Below are positions 27,608-37,416 of a stretch of 64,000 bases of DNA, one piece after another. The notes under the pieces were generated by a model that did not search any database, was not told the origin of the DNA, and was given only the letters and a program-made list of their open reading frames with translations. Within the stretch, counting starts at the first letter, position 1. The number at the start of each line of letters is the position of its first letter. The translations under genes and the position numbers were made by a program. This stretch comes from Roseateles hydrophilus (GTDB taxonomy: Bacteria; Pseudomonadota; Gammaproteobacteria; Burkholderiales; Burkholderiaceae_C), in contig NZ_JAPPUY010000001.1 of the NCBI RefSeq assembly GCF_026712245.1, positions 1,302,001 to 1,366,000 of the forward strand. Direction: 5' to 3'.

Positions 27608-29398
27608 TCAGAAGGTGCGAACCTTGGGCGGCACCGATTCAACGGTGAGCGGCTTGAGGTTCACGGGCTTGTAGTCCAGGCGGTTGCCTTCGGAATACCA
27701 GAGCGTGTGCTTCATCCACTCTTCGTCGTTGCGGCCGTTCGGGTGGGCCGGGGTGTCGCCGTAGTCGTTGACCGTATGGGCGCCACGGCTTTCCTTGCGG
27801 GCAGCAGCCGACACGATCGTGGCCTGTGCGGCTTCGATGAGGTTCTCGACTTCCAACGCCTCGATGCGCGCGGTGTTGAAGACCTTGGACTTGTCCTTCA
27901 GCGTGATGTTCTTAACGCGCTGGGCAATCTCGGCGATCTTGGCAACACCTTCGTCCAGCATGGCCTGCGTGCGGAACACACCCGCGTGCTGCTGCATGGC
28001 GGCGCGCAGGTCGTTGGCGACGTCTTGCGCGTACTCGCCGCTCGTGCTGCTGTCCAGCCGGGCCAGGCGGGCCAGCGAACGGTCGGCAGCGTCGGCCGGC
28101 AGGGCCTTGTGTGAACGCTTGCCGAGGTCAGCGGCCACGAGGTGGTTGCCGGCGGCGCGGCCGAACACCAGCAGGTCCAGCAGCGAGTTGGTGCCCAGTC
28201 GGTTCGCGCCGTGCACGCTCACGCAGGCACATTCGCCGACGGCATACAGGCCGTTGATGATCTCGTTGGGGTTGCCGTTCTTCGGCGCCACCACCTGACC
28301 GTGGATGTTGGTGGGGATGCCACCCATCTGGTAGTGGATGGTCGGCACCACGGGGATGGGTTCCTTCGTGATGTCGACGTTGGCGAAGTTGTGGCCGATC
28401 TCCAACACCGACGGCAGGCGCTTGGCAATCGTGTCGGCGCCCAGGTGGGTCATGTCGAGGTTGATGTAGTCCTTGTTCGGACCACAGCCGCGACCTTCCT
28501 TGATCTCCTGGTCCATGCAGCGCGACACGAAGTCACGCGGCGCGAGGTCCTTCAGCGTGGGGGCGTAGCGCTCCATGAAGCGCTCGCCATTGGCATTGCG
28601 CAGGATGGCGCCTTCGCCACGGCAGCCTTCGGTCAGCAGCACGCCGGCGTTGTGCACGCCGGTCGGGTGGAACTGCCAGAACTCCATGTCTTCCAGCGGA
28701 ATGCCGGCACGCGCCGCCATGCCCAGGCCGTCACCGGTGTTGATGAAGGCATTGGTCGAGGCCGCGAAGATTCGACCAGCACCACCCGTGGCCAGCAGCA
28801 CAGTCTTGCCCTGCAGGATGTGCAGGTCGCCGGTTTCCATTTCCAGCGCGGTCACACCAACCACATCGCCGTCAGCGTCGCGGATCAGGTCCAGCGCCAT
28901 CCACTCGACGAAGAACTGCGTACGGGCCTTCACGTTCTGCTGATAGAGCGTGTGCAGCATTGCATGGCCGGTGCGATCGGCCGCAGCACAGGCGCGCTGA
29001 ACAGGCTTCTCGCCGTAGTTGGCGGTGTGGCCGCCGAACGGGCGCTGGTAGATGGTGCCGTCGGCGTTGCGGTCGAAGGGCATGCCGAAGTGCTCAAGCT
29101 CGTACACCACCTTGGGCGCTTCACGGCACATGAACTCGATGGCGTCCTGGTCACCCAGCCAGTCGGAGCCCTTGACGGTGTCGTAGAAGTGGTAGTGCCA
29201 GTTGTCCTCGCTCATGTTGCCGAGCGACGCACCGATGCCCCCCTGTGCAGCCACGGTGTGCGAGCGGGTCGGGAACACTTTGGACAGCACCGCCACGTTC
29301 AGGCCGGCGCGCGCCAGCTGCAGCGAGGCACGCATGCCGGAGCCACCGGCCCCGACGATGACCACGTCGAACTTGCGGGTCGAAATCTTTGCCGTCAT
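27608..29398 (-). CDS. sdhA: Succinate dehydrogenase flavoprotein subunit
   Basis: 596 residues. The FAD-binding motif VVIVGAGGSGMRASLQLA lies at the N-terminus. The flavin-linked His is in RSHTVAAQGGIGASLGN, and the substrate-site histidine and arginine are in FWQFHPTG and NRLGTNSLLDLLVFGRAAG-like context. It oxidises succinate to fumarate at the inner membrane. The ATG at 29398 overlaps the sdhD stop by one base (TGATG), ruling out the longer frame. Confidence 0.97.
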   Translation of the reverse strand: MTAKISTRKFDVVIVGAGGSGMRASLQLARAGLNVAVLSKVFPTRSHTVAAQGGIGASLGNMSEDNWHYHFYDTVKGSDWLGDQDAIEFMCREAPKVVYELEHFGMPFDRNADGTIYQRPFGGHTANYGEKPVQRACAAADRTGHAMLHTLYQQNVKARTQFFVEWMALDLIRDADGDVVGVTALEMETGDLHILQGKTVLLATGGAGRIFAASTNAFINTGDGLGMAARAGIPLEDMEFWQFHPTGVHNAGVLLTEGCRGEGAILRNANGERFMERYAPTLKDLAPRDFVSRCMDQEIKEGRGCGPNKDYINLDMTHLGADTIAKRLPSVLEIGHNFANVDITKEPIPVVPTIHYQMGGIPTNIHGQVVAPKNGNPNEIINGLYAVGECACVSVHGANRLGTNSLLDLLVFGRAAGNHLVAADLGKRSHKALPADAADRSLARLARLDSSTSGEYAQDVANDLRAAMQQHAGVFRTQAMLDEGVAKIAEIAQRVKNITLKDKSKVFNTARIEALEVENLIEAAQATIVSAAARKESRGAHTVNDYGDTPAHPNGRNDEEWMKHTLWYSEGNRLDYKPVNLKPLTVESVPPKVRTF

Positions 29399-29757
29399 CA
29401 CAGTCTCCACAGCACCTGGATTGCCCAGCCGGCACAGCCAAGCAGCCACACGATCGAAAACACTTGCAGGGCCAGCCGGATGCCGACAGGCTTCACGTAA
29501 TCCATCCAGATATCTCGCACGCCCACCCATACGTGGTAGGTCAGTGCCAGGATGGTGACGAAGGTCAGCACCTTCATCCACTGCGGCGCGAACACACCGT
29601 ACCAGTGGTCGTAACCCAGCTCGCCGGGCGCCAGGAAACGGGCCAGCACGGCGATGGTGAACAGAGCCATCAATACGGCCGTGATGCGCTGGGCAAGCCA
29701 GTCACGCAGGCCGTAGTGCGCGCCCACGACGAGGCGCTTGGAGCCAAAAGTGCTCAT
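29398..29757 (-). CDS. sdhD: Succinate dehydrogenase membrane anchor subunit
   Basis: 119 residues with three membrane segments. A candidate heme b ligand His lies in LTYHVWVGVRDIWMDY, the typical SdhD helix II signature. With SdhC it anchors the enzyme and binds quinone. It is coupled to sdhA by a one-base stop/start overlap and lies 23 bases after sdhC. Confidence 0.93.
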   Translation of the reverse strand: MSTFGSKRLVVGAHYGLRDWLAQRITAVLMALFTIAVLARFLAPGELGYDHWYGVFAPQWMKVLTFVTILALTYHVWVGVRDIWMDYVKPVGIRLALQVFSIVWLLGCAGWAIQVLWRL

Positions 29758-29780
29758 TGCGATGTCCTAAGGGAAATTGA

Positions 29781-30209
29781 TCAATACAGGCCAAACAACT
29801 TGGCGCCAAGCACCAGCGTCAAGCCGATGCTCAACACCAGGGTGATCACCGCCGAGCTGTGCCCCTGGGCCTTGCTCACGCTGTGCGTTGCGTCCATCCA
29901 CAGGTGGCGCACGCCAGCGATGAAGTGATGCAGGTAGCCCCACAGCAGCGCCAGAACAACCAGTTTCAGAAACCAGCCGGGCAAGCCGGCGACACCAGCG
30001 GTGAACACGTTGGTGAACGCGTCATACGAGATCTCGGAGCTCAAGCTCGCATCCAGCATCCACACCACAAAAGGCAGCAGCAGGAACATGAGCACGCCGC
30101 TGATGCGATGCAGGATGGAAACAATGCCCGCCGGGGGGAGGCGATAGCTGACGATTTGCGTGACGTGAATATTCGTGTAAACGGGTCTTGTCTTTGTGCT
30201 GTCCGCCAT
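29781..30209 (-). CDS. sdhC: Succinate dehydrogenase cytochrome b556 subunit
   Basis: 142 residues with three membrane segments. SdhC marks are RLPPAGIVSILHRISGVLMF near the N-terminus (quinone site Ser and Arg) and HHFIAGVRHLWMDATH with the heme-ligating His. The ATG at 30209 is preferred over the in-frame upstream start because the extra residues match nothing in the family. First gene of sdhCDAB-sdhE-gltA; the 93 bases upstream, after the GntR-type gene, presumably hold its promoter. Confidence 0.94.
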   Translation of the reverse strand: MADSTKTRPVYTNIHVTQIVSYRLPPAGIVSILHRISGVLMFLLLPFVVWMLDASLSSEISYDAFTNVFTAGVAGLPGWFLKLVVLALLWGYLHHFIAGVRHLWMDATHSVSKAQGHSSAVITLVLSIGLTLVLGAKLFGLY

Positions 30210-30302
30210 GGTCAAGCCTGCGTAATCTTGATGAAACCAAACGATTCTAGAGCCAAGCGTCATTCCCCTGAGCGTTGATGCTGCACTGCGCCAATGTCAA
30301 CT

Positions 30303-31028
30303 TCAGTTCAGTTCGTTGCGGTAATGATCGGAATTGGTGTAGTAGAGGCCGCGCCGCAATTCGACCGGGCGGTCGCCATACGTGAAGGCCAGCCGCTCCA
30401 CGCTCAACAGCGGTTCGCCGGGCGCGACCTGCAACAAGGCTGCAGCATCGGGAGTCGCCGCCACTGCACGCAACTTCTCCTCGGCCCGCACCATGTGAAC
30501 GCCAAAGCGGGATTCGAACAATGCATAGAGGGTGCCAGCGTGGGCCGTGATCACCTCAGCACTGAGCCCTTCGAAGTGCCGCTCGGGCAGCCACATTTCC
30601 TCCAACACGACCGGACGCCCGCGACGATGCAACATGCGCCGCACCTCGATGACGGGTTCTGATGTGCGAATACCCAGGGCCCGTGCAACAGCTGCCACCG
30701 CGCGCATGCGCCGGCATCCCAGCAACTCACGCGTAAAGCCGCGCGCCTCATCGTCCGCCACCAGGCGCAGGAAACGAAACTGCTGACGCGGCGCGGAGTG
30801 CGTGGACACAAAGGTGCCACTGCCCTGCCGGCGCTCCACGAGGTGCTCCGCAGTCAACTCATCCAGCGCCCGGCGGACCGTCCCCGGGCTGGCGCCGAAG
30901 CGCTGCGCGAGCGCCGCCTCGCTGGGCAGCGCATCCCCCGGGCGCCACTCGCCGGCCGCCAAGGCGGCAACGATGAGCTGGCGAATCTGCTCGTACAAGG
31001 GCGCGGCGGTCTTGGGCATGACGCGCAT
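30303..31028 (-). CDS. GntR/HutC-family regulator (UTRA domain), likely TCA regulator
   Basis: About 241 residues from ATG 31028 (31019 is equally possible; neither has a clear ribosome binding site). The N-terminal winged helix reads LYEQIRQLIVAAL then LPSEAALAQRFGASPGTVRRAL, with the wing VERRQGSGTFV. It is followed by a UTRA effector domain ending VELRRGLYYTNSDHY. HutC-type regulators bind small acids or sugars. It lies between the sdh-gltA operon, which it precedes on the same strand, and the divergent mdh, so it is well placed to control both. The effector is unknown. Confidence 0.85.
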   Translation of the reverse strand: MRVMPKTAAPLYEQIRQLIVAALAAGEWRPGDALPSEAALAQRFGASPGTVRRALDELTAEHLVERRQGSGTFVSTHSAPRQQFRFLRLVADDEARGFTRELLGCRRMRAVAAVARALGIRTSEPVIEVRRMLHRRGRPVVLEEMWLPERHFEGLSAEVITAHAGTLYALFESRFGVHMVRAEEKLRAVAATPDAAALLQVAPGEPLLSVERLAFTYGDRPVELRRGLYYTNSDHYRNELN

Positions 31029-31128
31029 TGCAGCACAGGGCATGCTCGTACACTTGACGGGTTGAGGACCCCATGCCCGGGTCAAGCCCTCGTTAACGCT
31101 TTTTCAACTGCCCCTTCGGAGACTTTCC

Positions 31129-32115
31129 ATGAGCAAGAAACCCGTTCGCGTCGCCGTCACCGGCGCTGCTGGCCAGATTGGCTACGCCCTGCTGTTCCGC
31201 ATCGCCTCTGGCGAGATGCTGGGCAAGGACCAGCCCGTCATCCTGCAACTGTTGGAAATCCCCGACGAGAAGGCTCAGAACGCGCTGAAGGGCGTGATCA
31301 TGGAACTCGAAGACTGCGCCTTCCCGCTGCTGGCCGGCATCGAGGCCCACAGCGACCCGATGACCGCCTTCAAGGACACCGACTACGCCCTGCTCGTCGG
31401 CGCCCGCCCCCGCGGCCCCGGCATGGAGCGCGCCGACCTGCTGGCCGCCAACGCCCAGATCTTCACGGTGCAGGGCAAGGCCCTGAACGCCGTGGCTTCG
31501 CGCAACGTGCGCGTGCTGGTGGTCGGCAACCCGGCCAACACCAACGCCTACATCGCGATGAAGTCGGCACCGGACCTGCCGGCCAAGAACTTCACTGCCA
31601 TGCTGCGCCTGGACCACAACCGTGCGGCCTCGCAGATCGCCGCCAAGACCGGCAAGCCCGTGGGCTCGATCGAGAAGCTGGCCGTGTGGGGCAACCACTC
31701 GCCCACGATGTACGCCGACTACCGCAACGCCACCATCGATGGCCAGTCGGTCAAGGACCTGATCAACGACGAGCAGTGGAACCGTGAAGTGTTCCTGCCG
31801 ACCGTGGGCAAGCGTGGCGCCGCCATCATTGCCGCACGCGGCCTGTCGTCTGCCGCTTCGGCCGCCAATGCCGCCATCGACCACATGCGCGACTGGGCCC
31901 TGGGCACCAACGGCAAGTGGGTCACGATGGGCATCCCGTCGGGCGGCGAATACGGCATCCCCAAGGAAGTGATGTTCGGCTACCCCGTCACCTGCGAAGG
32001 CGGCGAGTACAAGATCGTCCAAGGCATCGAAATCGACGCCTTCTCGCAAGAGTGCATCAACAAGACGCTGAAGGAACTCACGGACGAGCAGGACGGCGTC
32101 AAGCACCTGCTGTAA
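31129..32115 (+). CDS. mdh: Malate dehydrogenase
   Basis: 328 residues, of the NAD-dependent LDH-like MDH group 2 found in betaproteobacteria. The Rossmann motif [16 protein letters not shown] is at the N-terminus, substrate arginines in [15 protein letters not shown], and catalytic His in [18 protein letters not shown] lies eight bases before the ATG. The 100-base spacer to the divergent GntR-type gene holds the promoters; I see only a weak, widely spaced CTTGAC/GTCAAG pair there (31053-31086). It is closed by a hairpin with a T run. Confidence 0.96.
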   Translation: MSKKPVRVAVTGAAGQIGYALLFRIASGEMLGKDQPVILQLLEIPDEKAQNALKGVIMELEDCAFPLLAGIEAHSDPMTAFKDTDYALLVGARPRGPGMERADLLAANAQIFTVQGKALNAVASRNVRVLVVGNPANTNAYIAMKSAPDLPAKNFTAMLRLDHNRAASQIAAKTGKPVGSIEKLAVWGNHSPTMYADYRNATIDGQSVKDLINDEQWNREVFLPTVGKRGAAIIAARGLSSAASAANAAIDHMRDWALGTNGKWVTMGIPSGGEYGIPKEVMFGYPVTCEGGEYKIVQGIEIDAFSQECINKTLKELTDEQDGVKHLL

Positions 32116-32140
32116 TCCGGGGCGCCTGCCTTGTGCCAGA

Positions 32141-32164
32141 AGGGCCGGCTTGCCGGCCCTTTTT
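32141..32164 (+). terminator. Rho-independent terminator after mdh
   Basis: Eight-base stem AGGGCCGG/CCGGCCCT, four-base loop and a run of five T, 25 bases after the mdh stop. It ends 22 bases before the CitE-like start, so that gene may depend on read-through or on a promoter within this hairpin region. Confidence 0.9.
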
Positions 32165-32186
32165 CATTGCTGATGAACCGCTGCCG

Positions 32187-33188
32187 ATGACCACCGCCCT
32201 GCACCCTCGCATCGCCCTGTTCGGCCATGACACGCCACCCAGCGCGCTGCCGGTGGTTGACCATTACTGCGGCGTCGAAGCCCGCATGCGCAAGAGCCTG
32301 GCGCTGCAGGCCGAGCTCGGCCCCGTGTTCGACATCACGCTGGACGCCGAAGACGGCGCCCCCATCGGCGGCGAGGCCGAACACGCACAACTCATCAGCG
32401 AGTTGGCAACGAGCACCGCCAATCGTTTCGGCCGTGTGGGCGCGCGCGTACACCCATGGGGCCACGCAGCGTTCGAGGCCGACGTGGACACGCTCATCGG
32501 CAAGGCAGGCCATCGCCTGGCCTACCTGATGATCCCCAAGCCACAGGACGCCGACGAGCTGGCACTGGCCGTGGCCGCCATCGATGCCGCCTGCGATCGG
32601 CATGGCCGGCCCAGGTTGCCGCTGCATACCCTCATCGAGACCCACGGCGCGCTCCGCGACGTCTTCCGCATCGCAGCCCACCCGCGCATCGAGTCCCTGT
32701 CCTTCGGGTTGATGGACTTCGTGTCGGCCCACTGGGGCGCCATCCCGAAGTCGGCGATGGAGTTGCCCGGCCAGTTCGAGCATCCGCTGGTCGTGCGCGC
32801 CAAGCTCGAGATCAGCGCCGCCGCCCATGCCTTCGGCAAGACACCATCCCACTGCGTCGTTACCGAGTTCCGCGACACCGAACGTCTCGCCCTCGCGGCC
32901 CGCAAAGCCTCGCTGGAGTTCGGCTACACGCGGATGTGGAGCATCCATCCCGATCAAATCCGCCCCATCGTCGAGGCCTTCGCGCCTGCCGCCGATGAGA
33001 TCGACGAAGCCAGCGCCCTGCTGCTGCAGGCCCAGGCCGCAAACTGGGCGCCCATTGCCTTCGACGGCCGCCTGCATGACCGGGCAAGCTTTCGCTACTT
33101 CTGGACCGTGCTGGAGCGAGCGGCCCGCACGGGTCGCCCAATGCCCGCCGCAGCCCGGCAAGCCTTCTTCCCCGCAGCCATCGGGTGA
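32187..33188 (+). CDS. HpcH/HpaI-CitE-like CoA ester lyase
   Basis: 333 residues, TIM-barrel of the HpcH/HpaI aldolase and citrate lyase beta (CitE) family. Marks are ITLDAEDGAP with acidic residues that would bind Mg2+, RVHPWGHAAF, YLMIPKP and LHTLIETHGAL. Relatives cleave malyl-CoA, citramalyl-CoA or related acyl-CoA esters. The protein stands alone without citrate lyase alpha or gamma subunits, so citrate lyase itself is unlikely. The start at 32187 is the first ATG after the mdh terminator. The exact substrate is not known. Confidence 0.8.
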   Translation: MTTALHPRIALFGHDTPPSALPVVDHYCGVEARMRKSLALQAELGPVFDITLDAEDGAPIGGEAEHAQLISELATSTANRFGRVGARVHPWGHAAFEADVDTLIGKAGHRLAYLMIPKPQDADELALAVAAIDAACDRHGRPRLPLHTLIETHGALRDVFRIAAHPRIESLSFGLMDFVSAHWGAIPKSAMELPGQFEHPLVVRAKLEISAAAHAFGKTPSHCVVTEFRDTERLALAARKASLEFGYTRMWSIHPDQIRPIVEAFAPAADEIDEASALLLQAQAANWAPIAFDGRLHDRASFRYFWTVLERAARTGRPMPAAARQAFFPAAIG

Positions 33189-33304
33189 ATCACGCAGCGC
33201 CCGGCGCGCGCGCGAGTCGGACAATGCCTACATCTGCTCACCGCCTTCGCGGCCATTCAGGCCGATGATGCACGGCTGATTCCCCTCCTTACCTGCTCCT
33301 TCCG

Positions 33305-33877
33305 ATGCCTGCCCTCTCATTTCGCAGCGCCGCCGCTGCACTCATCCTGAGCGCCGCCCTCCCCGCACTTGCTCAGGCGCCGGCCAACAAGCCTGCGGCG
33401 GCCAAACCCGCCAGCGCCAAGCCGGCCCCCAAGACGCTGGCCAAGAAGACCCCGCCGCCCCCGCCCGAACCCGTGCTGACCGACGCCGACGAGACGCAAC
33501 TCGCCGCGGCCGAGCGCGCCCATCTGGGCGACTACGCCTGCGAGTTCAAGGAGTCGGTCCACATCCAGAAGCACCCCAAGGTGGCCGGCTATGTCGACGT
33601 CGTCTGGAAGAAGAACACCTTCACGATGAAGCCGGTGCTGTCATCCACCGGCGCACTGCGCCTGGAAGACGTGACCGGGCGCACGCTGATGATCCAGATC
33701 GCCAACAAGTCCATGCTGCTGGACACCAAGATCGGCCAGCGCCTGCTGGACGAATGCGTACACCCCGAGCAGGAACGTCTGATGGCCGCCGCCAAGGCCG
33801 CCCGCATGCAGGACCCCGAAGCAGAAGCCGCCGCCGCGCGCAACAGCCTGGGCATCACGCCCGCCGCTGGCAAGTGA
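33305..33877 (+). CDS. Putative secreted protein of unknown function
   Basis: 190 residues. The signal peptide (about 1-24, ending LAQ before APANK) is followed by an Ala/Pro/Lys-rich linker (about 25-58) and a compact domain (about 60-160) containing YACEFKESVHI and LLDECVHPEQ. The two cysteines could pair in the periplasm. The C-terminus is Ala-rich. I do not recognise the domain. Its position between the CitE-like gene and acnB suggests a conserved hitchhiker of the TCA block, but no function follows from that. Confidence 0.68.
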   Translation: MPALSFRSAAAALILSAALPALAQAPANKPAAAKPASAKPAPKTLAKKTPPPPPEPVLTDADETQLAAAERAHLGDYACEFKESVHIQKHPKVAGYVDVVWKKNTFTMKPVLSSTGALRLEDVTGRTLMIQIANKSMLLDTKIGQRLLDECVHPEQERLMAAAKAARMQDPEAEAAAARNSLGITPAAGK

Positions 33878-33923
33878 GCCGCGCCCCCTGCGCTTGAAAC
33901 GGCGCGCCGGGTATGTAGAATGA

Positions 33924-33945
33924 ATGCATACTTTCTGATGCATAC
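33924..33945. promoter_or_regulatory. Direct repeats upstream of vapBC
   Basis: ATGCATAC occurs at 33924-33931 and again at 33938-33945, 14 bases apart, 42-63 bases before the antitoxin start. Each half contains the palindrome ATGCAT. Repeats of this kind are usual sites where an AbrB-type antitoxin, alone or with toxin, represses its own promoter. The AT content here contrasts with the GC-rich surroundings. Confidence 0.5.
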
Positions 33946-33986
33946 CTGAGCCGTCGCTTCCGCGACGACGCAGTGCCGGAGTCGCC

Positions 33987-34250
33987 ATGGAAGCCACCGT
34001 TGCCGAACGCGGGCAAATCACGCTGCCCAAAGCCGTCCGAGACGCCCTGGGCCTGACCAAGGGCACGACGCTCAAGGTCGAGCTGGACGGCGGCCGCATC
34101 ATCCTGCGCAAGGACGTGGGCGACGCGCTGTCCAAGATGCGCGGCCGCATCAAGCTGCCGGAAGGCACCACCACCGACGACGTGATGCGCGAGCTGCGTG
34201 GCCGCGCGCCCGGTGACCCCTACCCCCCGCCCGCCGACGACGCCGCATGA
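33987..34250 (+). CDS. vapB: AbrB/MazE-type antitoxin
   Basis: 87 residues. The N-terminal swapped-hairpin AbrB domain (about 1-47, ERGQITLPKAVRDALGL, LKVELDGGRIILRK) should bind DNA as a dimer. The C-terminal half would wrap the toxin. It is followed by the PIN-domain gene with an ATGA overlap, the standard antitoxin-first order. GGAG lies seven bases before the ATG. Confidence 0.88.
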   Translation: MEATVAERGQITLPKAVRDALGLTKGTTLKVELDGGRIILRKDVGDALSKMRGRIKLPEGTTTDDVMRELRGRAPGDPYPPPADDAA

Positions 34251-34657
34251 TCGCCGTCGACACCTCCATCCTCGTCGACTACATCGGCGACGGCCCGTCG
34301 GCCGACGAGGCCGAGCAGCTGCTGCGCAATGCGCTGTCCACCGGCCCGGTCGTTGCCTGCGACGTGGTCGTCAGCGAGGTGGTGGCCGGCTTGGGGCACA
34401 GCGCCATCGTGCTCGAAACGCTGGAGGCCATTGGCATCGGCTTCTCGCCGCTGGAGATCCGCTCGGCGCTGCGCGCCGGCGAGATGCAGCGCCGCTACCG
34501 CCAGCGCCTCCCCGCCAACGCCGGCGCCAAGCGCACCGTTCCGGACTTCCTCATTGGCGCCCACGCCCTGCTGCAATGCCAGGGCCTGATCACCCGCGAC
34601 GCCGGTTTCTTCCGTGACTACTTCAAGGGCCTGCGCGTCATCGCGCCCAAGGCCTGA
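34247..34657 (+). CDS. vapC: VapC-type PIN-domain ribonuclease toxin
   Basis: 136 residues. The acidic PIN active-site residues are all present: Asp5 (VDTSILVDY), Glu44 (VVSEVVAG), Asp100 ([10 protein letters not shown]) and Asp118 (TRDAGFF). VapC toxins are Mg2+-dependent endoribonucleases, often aimed at initiator tRNA or rRNA. It is translationally coupled to the antitoxin (ATGA) and ends 34 bases before acnB. Nothing marks it as broken. Confidence 0.9.
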   Translation: MIAVDTSILVDYIGDGPSADEAEQLLRNALSTGPVVACDVVVSEVVAGLGHSAIVLETLEAIGIGFSPLEIRSALRAGEMQRRYRQRLPANAGAKRTVPDFLIGAHALLQCQGLITRDAGFFRDYFKGLRVIAPKA

Positions 34658-34691
34658 CCTCTTTCAATCCCCGTCCCCCAGGAGTTCATCC

Positions 34692-37289
34692 ATGCTCACC
34701 GCCTACCGCCAACACACCGCCGAGCGCGCCGCCCTCGGCATTCCGCCCCTCGCGCTGGACGCCAAGCAAGTCGCCGAGCTGATCGAGCTGATCAAGAACC
34801 CGCCGGCGGGTGAGGACGCCTTCCTGCTGGACCTGCTGACACACCGCGTGCCCCCGGGCGTGGACGACGCGGCCAAGGTCAAGGCCAGCTTCCTGGCCGC
34901 CGTCGCTCATGGCGACATCAAGGTGGGCCTCATTTCGAAGGCCAAGGCCACCGAGCTGCTGGGCACCATGGTGGGTGGCTACAACGTGCACCCGCTGATC
35001 GAGCTGCTGGACGACGCCGAAGTCGCCGGTGTCGCTGCCGAGGGCCTGAAGAAGACCCTGCTGATGTTCGACTACTTCAACGACGTCGCCACCAAGGCCA
35101 AGGCCGGCAATGCCAAGGCCAAGGAAGTGATGCAGTCGTGGGCCGACGCCGAGTGGTTCACGAGCCGCCCGGAAGTCGAGAAGAAGATCACCGTCACCGT
35201 CTTCAAGGTGCCCGGCGAGACCAACACCGACGACCTGTCGCCCGCCCCTGACGCCTGGAGCCGCCCGGACATCCCGCTGCACTACCTGGCGATGCTGAAG
35301 AACACCCGCCCGGATGCGGCCTTCAAGCCCGAGGAAGACGGCAAGCGCGGCCCGATGCAGTTCATCGAGGACCTGAAGAAGAAGGGCCACCTGGTCGCCT
35401 ACGTCGGCGACGTGGTCGGCACCGGCTCGTCGCGCAAGTCCGCCACCAACTCGGTGATCTGGGCCACGGGCCAGGACATCCCCTTCGTGCCGAACAAGCG
35501 CTTCGGCGGCGTGACGCTCGGCGGCAAGATCGCCCCCATCTTCTTCAACACACAGGAAGACTCCGGCTCGCTGCCGATCGAAGTCGACGTGTCCAAGCTG
35601 GAAATGGGCGACGTCATCGACGTGCTGCCCTATGACGGCAAGCTGGTGAAGAACGGCGAGACCGTCGCCGAGTTCAAGCTCAAGAGCGATGTGCTGTTCG
35701 ACGAAGTGCGCGCCGGCGGCCGCATCAACCTCATCATCGGCCGCTCGCTGACCGCCAAGGCGCGTGAGTTCCTGGGCCTGCCCGCCTCCACCCTCTTCCG
35801 CCTGCCGCAGGCGCCTGCCGCGTCCAACGCCGGCTTCACGCTGGCCCAGAAGATGGTCGGCCGCGCCGTCGGCCTGCCGGAAGGCCAGGGTGTGCGCCCG
35901 GGCACGTACTGCGAGCCCAAGATGACCACGGTCGGCTCGCAAGACACGACCGGCCCGATGACCCGCGATGAGCTGAAGGACCTGGCCTGCCTGGGCTTCT
36001 CGGCCGACCTGGTGATGCAGTCGTTCTGCCACACCGCCGCCTACCCGAAGCCGGTGGACGTGAAGACCCACCGCGAGCTGCCCGCGTTCATCAGCAACCG
36101 CGGCGGCGTGTCGCTGCGTCCGGGCGACGGCGTGATCCACAGCTGGCTGAACCGCCTGCTGCTGCCCGACACCGTCGGCACCGGCGGCGACTCGCACACC
36201 CGCTTCCCCATCGGCATCTCCTTCCCGGCCGGCTCCGGCCTGGTGGCCTTCGGCGCTGCCACCGGCGTGATGCCGCTGGACATGCCGGAATCGGTGCTGG
36301 TGCGCTTCAAGGGCGAAATGCAGCCCGGCGTCACGCTGCGTGACCTGGTGCATGCCATCCCGCTGTACGCCATCAAGGCCGGTCTGCTGACGGTCGCCAA
36401 GGCCGGCAAGAAGAACGTGTTCTCGGGCCGCATCCTGGAAATCGAAGGTCTGCCGGACCTGAAGGTGGAGCAAGCCTTCGAGTTGTCTGACGCCTCCGCC
36501 GAGCGCTCGGCCGCCGGCTGCACGATCAAGCTGAACCCTGAGCCGATCAAGGAATACCTCACCAGCAACATCGTGCTGATGAAGAACATGATTAATGACG
36601 GCTACGCCGACGCGAAGACGCTGCAGCGCCGCATCGAGAAGGTCGAGGCCTGGCTGGCCAAGCCCGATCTGCTCGAAGCCGACAAGGACGCCGAGTACGC
36701 CGCCGTCATCGAGATCGACCTGGCCGACATCAAGGAACCCATCGTCTGCTGCCCGAACGACCCGGACGACGCCAAGTTCCTGTCCGACGTCGCCGGCACC
36801 AAGATCGACGAGGCCTTCATCGGCTCGTGCATGACCAACATCGGCCACTTCCGCGCCGCGGCCAAGCTGCTGGGCGGCCAGCGCGACATCCCGGTCAAGC
36901 TGTGGGTCGCCCCGCCGACCAAGATGGACCAGAGCGAGCTGATCAAGGAAGGCCACTACGCGGCCTTCGGCACCGCCGGTGCCCGCACCGAAATGCCGGG
37001 CTGCAGCCTGTGCATGGGCAACCAGGCCCAGGTGCGTGAAGGCGCCACGGTCATCTCCACCTCCACCCGCAACTTCCCGAACCGTCTGGGCAAGAACACC
37101 AACGTGTTCCTGGGCTCGGCCGAGCTGGCTGCCATCGCCTCGCGCCTGGGTCGCCTGCCGACCAAGGAGGAGTACCTGAAGGAAATGGGCGTCATCGACG
37201 CCGACAAGGCCAGCGTCTACCGCTACATGAACTTCGACCAGATCGAGGAATACGCGGAAGGTGCGAAGGCTGCGGCGCCGACCTGCTGA
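34692..37289 (+). CDS. acnB: Aconitate hydratase B
   Basis: 865 residues in AcnB domain order (HEAT-like, swivel, then the three iron-sulfur core domains), unlike AcnA. 4Fe-4S ligands are in [13 protein letters not shown] and [11 protein letters not shown]. The swivel segment has [20 protein letters not shown]. It interconverts citrate and isocitrate. AGGAG lies seven bases before ATG 34692; the longer frame would run through the end of vapC. A terminator follows. Confidence 0.97.
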   Translation: MLTAYRQHTAERAALGIPPLALDAKQVAELIELIKNPPAGEDAFLLDLLTHRVPPGVDDAAKVKASFLAAVAHGDIKVGLISKAKATELLGTMVGGYNVHPLIELLDDAEVAGVAAEGLKKTLLMFDYFNDVATKAKAGNAKAKEVMQSWADAEWFTSRPEVEKKITVTVFKVPGETNTDDLSPAPDAWSRPDIPLHYLAMLKNTRPDAAFKPEEDGKRGPMQFIEDLKKKGHLVAYVGDVVGTGSSRKSATNSVIWATGQDIPFVPNKRFGGVTLGGKIAPIFFNTQEDSGSLPIEVDVSKLEMGDVIDVLPYDGKLVKNGETVAEFKLKSDVLFDEVRAGGRINLIIGRSLTAKAREFLGLPASTLFRLPQAPAASNAGFTLAQKMVGRAVGLPEGQGVRPGTYCEPKMTTVGSQDTTGPMTRDELKDLACLGFSADLVMQSFCHTAAYPKPVDVKTHRELPAFISNRGGVSLRPGDGVIHSWLNRLLLPDTVGTGGDSHTRFPIGISFPAGSGLVAFGAATGVMPLDMPESVLVRFKGEMQPGVTLRDLVHAIPLYAIKAGLLTVAKAGKKNVFSGRILEIEGLPDLKVEQAFELSDASAERSAAGCTIKLNPEPIKEYLTSNIVLMKNMINDGYADAKTLQRRIEKVEAWLAKPDLLEADKDAEYAAVIEIDLADIKEPIVCCPNDPDDAKFLSDVAGTKIDEAFIGSCMTNIGHFRAAAKLLGGQRDIPVKLWVAPPTKMDQSELIKEGHYAAFGTAGARTEMPGCSLCMGNQAQVREGATVISTSTRNFPNRLGKNTNVFLGSAELAAIASRLGRLPTKEEYLKEMGVIDADKASVYRYMNFDQIEEYAEGAKAAAPTC

Positions 37290-37315
37290 CACTGAGCCAG
37301 CCCCGCTGGCCCGAG

Positions 37316-37345
37316 CCCGCCGCGCGCAAGCCCGGCGGGTTTTTT
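37316..37345 (+). terminator. Rho-independent terminator after acnB
   Basis: CCCGCC/GGCGGG stem with a 12-base GC-rich loop and six T residues, starting 27 bases after the acnB stop. Confidence 0.85.
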
Positions 37346-37416
37346 CGTGCCCACGGCGCGCTGGGGCAAAGAAAAAGCGGCCCGAGGCCGCTTGGTCGTG
37401 AGGAAGGCAGGCGCCG

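Noticed and set aside
30210-30302. Sigma-70 promoter for sdhC from TTGACA near 30300
   Set aside because: No acceptable -10 hexamer lies 16-18 bases downstream; the TAGAAT further on lacks a -35 partner.
31053-31086. CTTGAC/GTCAAG inverted repeat between the GntR gene and mdh
   Set aside because: Only six-base arms with a 22-base spacer in GC-rich DNA; too weak to call an operator.
33878-34691. Genomic island or insertion-sequence boundary around vapBC
   Set aside because: No transposase, terminal inverted repeats, tRNA target or long flanking direct repeats were seen; only the short ATGCATAC promoter repeats.
34686-37292. 868-codon open frame antisense to acnB
   Set aside because: The translation is low-complexity without motifs, while the opposite strand encodes a complete AcnB with iron-sulfur ligands.
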